NCBI GenBank assembly: GCA_025997715.1
Contig: BNUY01000106.1
Location: forward strand, 1-10,923
Source: Spirochaetia bacterium
Lineage (GTDB): Bacteria > Spirochaetota > Spirochaetia > Treponematales > Breznakiellaceae
DNA: 10,923 bases
Direction of reading: 5' to 3'
Below, piece after piece: positions 7,517-10,923 of this stretch (the first letter of the stretch is position 1; every line of letters starts with the position of its first letter). A model generated the notes under the pieces. That model ran no database searches, was not told where the DNA came from, and was given only the letters and a program-made list of their open reading frames with translations. Made by a program: the position numbers and the translations under genes.

Positions 7517-7598
7517 GGGGAGTTTCCCGAGCGGTCAAAGGGGGCAGACTGTAAATCTGTTGGCTCAGCCTTCGTAGGTTCGAATCCTTCACTCCCCA
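7517..7598 (+). tRNA. tRNA-Tyr, anticodon GTA
   Basis: Full cloverleaf with a long variable arm, as in bacterial tRNA-Tyr. Acceptor GGGGAGT (7517-7523) pairs with ACTCCCC (7591-7597). The D arm is CCC/GGG with GAGCGGTCAAA in the loop. The anticodon stem GCAGA/TCTGT encloses CTGTAAA, with GTA at 7551-7553. The variable arm has a GGC-TCA-GCC hairpin. The T loop TTCGAAT is at 7579-7585. The discriminator is A7598 and CCA is not encoded. The T stem has one T-T mismatch (7575 with 7589). The D arm, anticodon loop and T loop closely match E. coli tRNA-Tyr. Confidence 0.97.
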
Positions 7599-7609
7599 TT
7601 GTTTCATAA

Positions 7610-7628
7610 TTCCTTATGTTATAAGGAA
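7610..7628. other. Perfect hairpin just after tRNA-Tyr
   Basis: TTCCTTAT (7610-7617) and ATAAGGAA (7621-7628) form an 8-base stem with a GTT loop, 11 bases past the tRNA. It could protect or define the 3' end of the tRNA precursor. It lacks a following T run, so it is not a standard terminator. Confidence 0.4.
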
Positions 7629-7729
7629 ATGTTAATTGAACTACCCTTACAGAGGGCGTTCACAATCCTATATGGATGAAAAATGACATTCCTAATGCCG
7701 TTTTCCGAGGGTGTGAACGTGAACAATTA

Positions 7730-7744
7730 CCCGGTTTGACCGGG
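7730..7744 (-). terminator. Weak candidate terminator for the minus-strand operon
   Basis: CCCGGT (7730-7735) pairs perfectly with ACCGGG (7739-7744) around a three-base loop, about 40 bases beyond the HD-GYP stop on the minus strand. The tail after the stem on that strand is only moderately T-rich, so termination is possible but unproven. Confidence 0.35.
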
Positions 7745-7782
7745 GGTATCTGACTTATTGAGTTCGGGAATTAAGCTTCCTG

Positions 7783-8880
7783 CTAATCTTTATTTTTCTC
7801 AAATATCTCATTAAACCTATCCGACATGGCAGTAAAGACATCCAGCAAGTCGGGATCAAAATGAACGCCCCGGCCGTCTTTTATGGTTTGTGTCGTTTTT
7901 TGATGATCAATGGGGGCTTTATAGCCCCGCTTCATTCGCAGGGCATCGTAGACATCCGCTATGGCCACAATCCGGGCGGAGAGGGGGATCATATCTCCTT
8001 CCAGTTGAAACGGATAACCGGCGCCGTTCCACTTCTCATGGTGGCTCAGGACTATCTCATTTGCCATGGGGTTGGGATAGGTTGCCATGATAAAGGCGCC
8101 GTTCTTGGTGTGTTCCTTCATCACCTGCCATTCCCAATCCAGGAGGGGGCCTTGCTTATTAAGGATATCATCGGGGGTTCCAATCTTTCCCACATCGTGC
8201 ATGGAGGCCAGGAGCCCGATATCTTCAACAAAATCAGCATCCACCTGTTCATAGCCGGGGCGCCGGTAGAGCGTTTCGGCGAGGGCACGGGAATAAATGT
8301 TCACCCGGGTTGCGTGCAGCCCCGTATCGTTATCCTTGAGTTTTGACGCCTTAAGGAGGCTTGAGAAGACACTGAGCAGGAGTTCGCGGTTCTCTGCGGT
8401 TACATCGTCAAACATCACGATAAATTCCGCCGGCTCCCTGGCCGTCAGATCCGCAGGGAACAGGTACACCTTTGCCTGGACGGTGATAACCTCCCGGTTT
8501 TTTATCTGGGCTTCTCCCTTCCAGAAATACCCGGGTTTTCTTCCGGACACGGTATCCTGAATATTCCGGATATCCTCCCGGTCAAAAAACTGCCCAAAGG
8601 TTTGAAGGAAATTTTTTCGCCGGAGTTGTTGTACCATGGAAAAGAGCTTTTGGGAGCCCGGATTGGCGTAACGGATGCGGAAGTCCCGGTTAATGCGTAA
8701 TACGGGGAATATACTATTTTCAAATAAGTCAATGGAAGAATGTTCCGGCGCATCGTTCTCGTTTTCTTCAAGAGGGGAATCTTCGGTTGAGTATGACAGC
8801 TCTTCGGAGGGGTCCAGTTCCTCAAGAGTTTCCAATTCTTCGAGTTCCTTACTATCCGCCGTTCCGTTTTCCAACGCCAT
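7783..8880 (-). CDS. PAS-HD-GYP protein, predicted cyclic di-GMP phosphodiesterase
   Basis: Predicted to hydrolyse c-di-GMP in the cytoplasm; no membrane segment or signal peptide is seen. With the ATG at 8880 it has 365 residues: an acidic Glu/Ser-rich N-terminus (about 1-48), a PAS-like sensor domain (about 50-165) and an HD-GYP domain (about 170-350). The catalytic set is complete: H189, the HD pair H228-D229 in HDVGKIG, H257, HH 280-281 in HHEKWNGAGYP, the GYP at 288-290, D309 in ADVYDAL, and the RGYK tail. An upstream TTG at 8910 would add ten residues and overlap tsaB by 14 bases. The ATG has AGCAGG five bases before it, so it is preferred. It is last in the minus-strand run, 16 bases after tsaB. 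HD-GYP proteins acting on other cyclic dinucleotides exist, but the intact motif favours c-di-GMP. Confidence 0.92.
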   Translation of the reverse strand: MALENGTADSKELEELETLEELDPSEELSYSTEDSPLEENENDAPEHSSIDLFENSIFPVLRINRDFRIRYANPGSQKLFSMVQQLRRKNFLQTFGQFFDREDIRNIQDTVSGRKPGYFWKGEAQIKNREVITVQAKVYLFPADLTAREPAEFIVMFDDVTAENRELLLSVFSSLLKASKLKDNDTGLHATRVNIYSRALAETLYRRPGYEQVDADFVEDIGLLASMHDVGKIGTPDDILNKQGPLLDWEWQVMKEHTKNGAFIMATYPNPMANEIVLSHHEKWNGAGYPFQLEGDMIPLSARIVAIADVYDALRMKRGYKAPIDHQKTTQTIKDGRGVHFDPDLLDVFTAMSDRFNEIFEKNKD

Positions 8881-8896
8881 ACAAACCTGCTCTTGC

Positions 8897-9571
8897 CTAT
8901 TTAGTTTCAAAGGTCAATTCCGCATCACTCTTTCGCACATAGAGGGGGGCGGCCTCCGCATCCTGTGCCAGTATACCCCTTTTGGTGATAATGTCCAATA
9001 GTTCCCGGGCTTTTCCCCGTTTCCCTGAGGGGTCAATAAAAAACCGGCCCCGGTCACCGGTAAGGGCGCCGATGCTGTCCCGCAGCTGCTCTGCCGCCGG
9101 CCCGCTTAACAGCACCGGCTCCTCCGTTCCCAAAATCATTCCGGCAATTTCCGCCGGCGCCGCATCCAGATAATCACTTTCCCGCACACCATTCGAATAC
9201 AGGGCGGTAAAAAAGCGGCCCTTCTTTGCGTCCATCGCCGGTAGGACAAGACCGGGCCAGGCCGCCGGCGGTAGGGCCATGCAATCCAGGGTGGGGACTG
9301 AAACCAGGGGAATCCCCCGGGCAAGGGCCAGCCCTTTCGCCGCCGCAAAGCCTATCCGCAGCCCCGTAAAGGAGCCGGGTCCCTGCATACAGGCTACACA
9401 TTCAAGGCCGGCAGGCTCCATGCCGGCGCCGGCCAGCAGCCGGTCCACCCCATCCATGAGCAGTTCCCCATGGCGTAATCCGCCATCCATCTCAAAATAC
9501 CAAACCTCCGTTCCCGAAGAAAGGGCAAGGGACAGGACGGCGCCGGCCGTATCCAGGGCAAGTATGTTCAT
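8897..9571 (-). CDS. tsaB: tRNA threonylcarbamoyladenosine biosynthesis protein TsaB
   Basis: Scaffold subunit of the bacterial t6A complex. TsaB dimerises with TsaD and, with TsaE, supports transfer of the threonylcarbamoyl group to A37 of ANN-decoding tRNAs. The 224-residue length is normal. The actin-like fold N-terminus MNILALDTAGAVLSLAL and the family block GPGSFTGLRIGFAAAKGLA (from about residue 65), followed by PTLDCMA, identify it. A DAKKGRFF segment, the counterpart of DARR/DAKK in other TsaB proteins, lies near residue 113. It carries no catalytic site of its own, as expected for TsaB. The ATG overlaps the tsaE stop by four bases (ATGA), with a GAAGG ribosome site, so the two are translationally coupled. 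tsaD and tsaC are not in the window. Confidence 0.95.
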   Translation of the reverse strand: MNILALDTAGAVLSLALSSGTEVWYFEMDGGLRHGELLMDGVDRLLAGAGMEPAGLECVACMQGPGSFTGLRIGFAAAKGLALARGIPLVSVPTLDCMALPPAAWPGLVLPAMDAKKGRFFTALYSNGVRESDYLDAAPAEIAGMILGTEEPVLLSGPAAEQLRDSIGALTGDRGRFFIDPSGKRGKARELLDIITKRGILAQDAEAAPLYVRKSDAELTFETK

Positions 9572-9969
9572 CGCATACCTTCAATATCAATCCGGCGCCG
9601 ATCCCCTGCAAGCAGGCTTATTTCGATAAGGATTGCCGCCTCCGGAATTGAGCGCGTAAGCCGCTCGCTCCATTCAATGACCGCAATCCCTTCGCCGTAG
9701 AGATACTCCTCCCCCCCCAGGGCTTCGAAATCATCGTCACCCCCCAGACGGTAGGCGTCAATATGATAGAAGGGGAGATGTCCGGCGCCACCGCTATTTG
9801 CGCGGTATTCGGAAATAATGGTGTAGGTTGGGCTGGTTACTTCTTCCCGGATACCAAGAAAACGGGCGATACCTTTGGTAAGGCAGGTTTTCCCCGTGCC
9901 TAAGCCGCCCCGGAGTGCGACAACGCTGCCCCGCTTAAGGCTTTGGGCTACCTGTTCCCCTATGGCCAT
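9568..9969 (-). CDS. tsaE: tRNA threonylcarbamoyladenosine biosynthesis ATPase TsaE
   Basis: P-loop ATPase that drives turnover of the TsaB-TsaD complex in t6A synthesis. From the ATG at 9969 it has 133 residues. Walker A is GGLGTGKT (22-29). Family blocks TSPTYTIISEY, HIDAYRL and VIEWSERL follow in order. The frame contains an in-frame G8 run (9711-9718 on the plus strand). The conserved family N-terminus continues upstream of this ATG: the codons just before it read SDSPERT, matching the 'NPEET' lead-in of homologues such as B. subtilis YdiB. No ATG, GTG or TTG is available there. CTG at 10005 (GGGGG five bases before it) or ATT at 9993 are the candidates. The true start is therefore uncertain. 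The gene lies between the 87-residue ORF and tsaB. Confidence 0.92.
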   Translation of the reverse strand: MAIGEQVAQSLKRGSVVALRGGLGTGKTCLTKGIARFLGIREEVTSPTYTIISEYRANSGGAGHLPFYHIDAYRLGGDDDFEALGGEEYLYGEGIAVIEWSERLTRSIPEAAILIEISLLAGDRRRIDIEGMR

Positions 9970-9997
9970 GGTTCGTTCCGGGGAATCGGAAATAAGG

Positions 9998-10261
9998 CTA
10001 ACCAGGAAGGCCCCCGGTTTCGTCCAGGGCGGCGATAAACTGTTTCAATTCCCGCATCAGGGGAACCAGGGGGTAATCAATGGGGTCGGCAATGGTAACC
10101 GATACTTGGTTCATGCCGGTGGGCAGGGTTTCAATCGTAAAATCAATGGTCCGTTCCAGGTTCTTCCCCATAAGATCAATTTCAAGGCTGCCGGTAAACA
10201 ATCGCCGGTAATAAATGGGTACATCCTTCCGTACAATATTTTTAATCTGTTTGATCTTCAT
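9998..10261 (-). CDS. Small conserved-looking hypothetical protein, 87 residues
   Basis: I do not recognise this protein. It starts MKIKQIKNIVRKDVPIYYRR and looks soluble, with mixed alpha/beta character. There is no signal peptide, membrane segment or cysteine. The second half (TIETLPTGMNQVSVTI, then PLMRELKQFIAAL) suggests a strand pair followed by a helix. The ATG at 10261 has a good GAGG site five bases upstream, and the gene sits in register in the operon between the PilZ gene and tsaE, which supports it being real. If tsaE starts at CTG 10005, the two genes overlap by 8 bases. Function is unknown; position next to PilZ and tsaE is the only clue. Confidence 0.72.
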   Translation of the reverse strand: MKIKQIKNIVRKDVPIYYRRLFTGSLEIDLMGKNLERTIDFTIETLPTGMNQVSVTIADPIDYPLVPLMRELKQFIAALDETGGLPG

Positions 10262-10284
10262 CCCATCCTCACTTTTTTTACTTG

Positions 10285-10923
10285 TTAAGCCCTGCCGTAC
10301 TCGAACACCAGTGCGTTAATAGCATTCCGGGCGCTATTGGGTATGGTAATAAATTTCATATGAAAGGTCCCGGATGATCCCGTCCGGTTTACCCGGAGAA
10401 CCTGTCCCAGGGCGGCCCGGGGGGGAACCACCGGATGAAAAGTCTATTTTTGCCCTGGCCCCGGGCTCTATTGCCGCGGCGCTTTGGACAGAACAGCCGC
10501 CTATGGAAATATCAACGATGGCGCCATTGAAGCGGCGGCCGTCCAGGGACATTTTCCGCACCCGTTTATGGTTTTCCTTTACTTCCCGCACCGTAACCAT
10601 GGCGAGGCTGCAGGGGAGGGAGATTTGTCGACGCCTGTACCGGCGATGTATCTGATTGGCCCGCTCTGCAGTCCCGGTGGTATTTTGGACGGCGTCAATG
10701 GCATTTCTGGCGGAAAAAAGCAGACTTATCTGCCGCTGAGCCGCCGCCTCATCCGCCGCGGAATCCCCGATGCGCTGGTAGGCCCGCTTAAACTGGTCGT
10801 CCAGTAGTGCGGGGTCCTTTATCACCTCAAGGGGATCCTCCTCTGACGCGCTGTCCGCATCTTCCCGGAAAACATCCGCCAATGCCTTGCTCTGGGACCT
10901 ATCCAGCCCATAGGTTTTGGCAA
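10285..10923 (-). CDS. PilZ domain protein, 5' partial and frameshifted near the 3' end
   Basis: Predicted c-di-GMP receptor. The frame is open to the window edge, so the N-terminus lies outside; a TTG at 10882 is only a possible internal start. Counting from that TTG, the PilZ signature is RRYRRR (80-85) followed by DISIGGC (124-130), the RxxxR and D/NxSxxG c-di-GMP contacts. The continuous frame stops at 10334 after a low-complexity Gly/Pro-rich tail that is unlike PilZ. One base out of frame, from the C7 tract (plus-strand G7 at 10419-10425) onward, the sequence reads GQVLRVNRTG, then HMKFITIPNSARNAINALVF, ending with a stop at 10285-10287. That is the normal PilZ C-terminal strand and helix. 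One fewer base in the tract would restore the gene. This could be a sequencing error, a true inactivating or phase-variable frameshift, or +1 recoding. Confidence 0.85.

Noticed and set aside
7368..7607. 79-residue minus-strand open frame with a T-E-D-T-E-like end, crossing the palindrome and the tRNA
   Set aside because: It is the translation of the repeat arm and of the antisense strand of tRNA-Tyr, so not a gene.
7599..7782. Integrase attachment site or genomic island boundary at the 3' end of tRNA-Tyr
   Set aside because: No integrase gene and no direct repeat of the tRNA 3' end is seen within the window.
7861..8346. 161-residue plus-strand open frame opposite the HD-GYP gene
   Set aside because: The minus strand carries an intact HD-GYP domain with all catalytic residues; the plus-strand frame is its shadow.
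10374..10807. Plus-strand open frames opposite the PilZ gene
   Set aside because: The minus strand has clear PilZ motifs; the opposite frames show no family features.

Overview
The window looks like a stretch of spirochaete chromosome, most likely a Treponema with moderate to high GC such as the termite-gut or free-living types. This is inferred from gene content and style: tightly overlapping genes, many TTG and GTG starts, PilZ and HD-GYP proteins of the kind common in Treponema, and a LolD-like ABC cassette with two FtsX-type permeases, a LolA-like protein and an outer-membrane barrel. No sequence search was possible, so the genus is an inference.

Layout. Bases 1-149 are a leader with a weak candidate promoter. 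Bases 150-7208 hold a co-directional (+) run of seven genes with almost no gaps: rfbB and rfbC (dTDP-sugar synthesis), an ABC ATPase, two FtsX/MacB-fold permeases, an exported LolA-like protein and a predicted outer-membrane beta-barrel. Neighbouring genes overlap by 1-4 bases or are separated by 1-3 bases, so the run is probably one operon. Bases 7209-7516 hold no gene but contain a long imperfect palindrome of the 'cacagagg' type, ending in a T9 run that could terminate the operon. A tRNA-Tyr(GTA) lies at 7517-7598. A short convergent intergenic region with small hairpins follows. From 10923 down to 7783, a minus-strand run holds a PilZ protein (5' end outside the window, 3' end frameshifted at a C7 tract), an unrecognised 87-residue protein, tsaE, tsaB and a PAS/HD-GYP protein.

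How the genes work together. The plus-strand run pairs dTDP-rhamnose precursor enzymes with what looks like a complete route across the envelope: inner-membrane ABC pump, periplasmic LolA-like carrier, outer-membrane barrel. The minus-strand run places two parts of t6A tRNA modification (TsaE, TsaB) between a predicted c-di-GMP receptor (PilZ) and a predicted c-di-GMP phosphodiesterase (HD-GYP).

The points most worth following are the frameshifted PilZ gene at a homopolymer, the self-contained ABC/LolA-like/barrel cassette, the tsaE reading frame whose conserved N-terminus runs upstream of its first ATG without a standard start codon, and the palindromic repeat.
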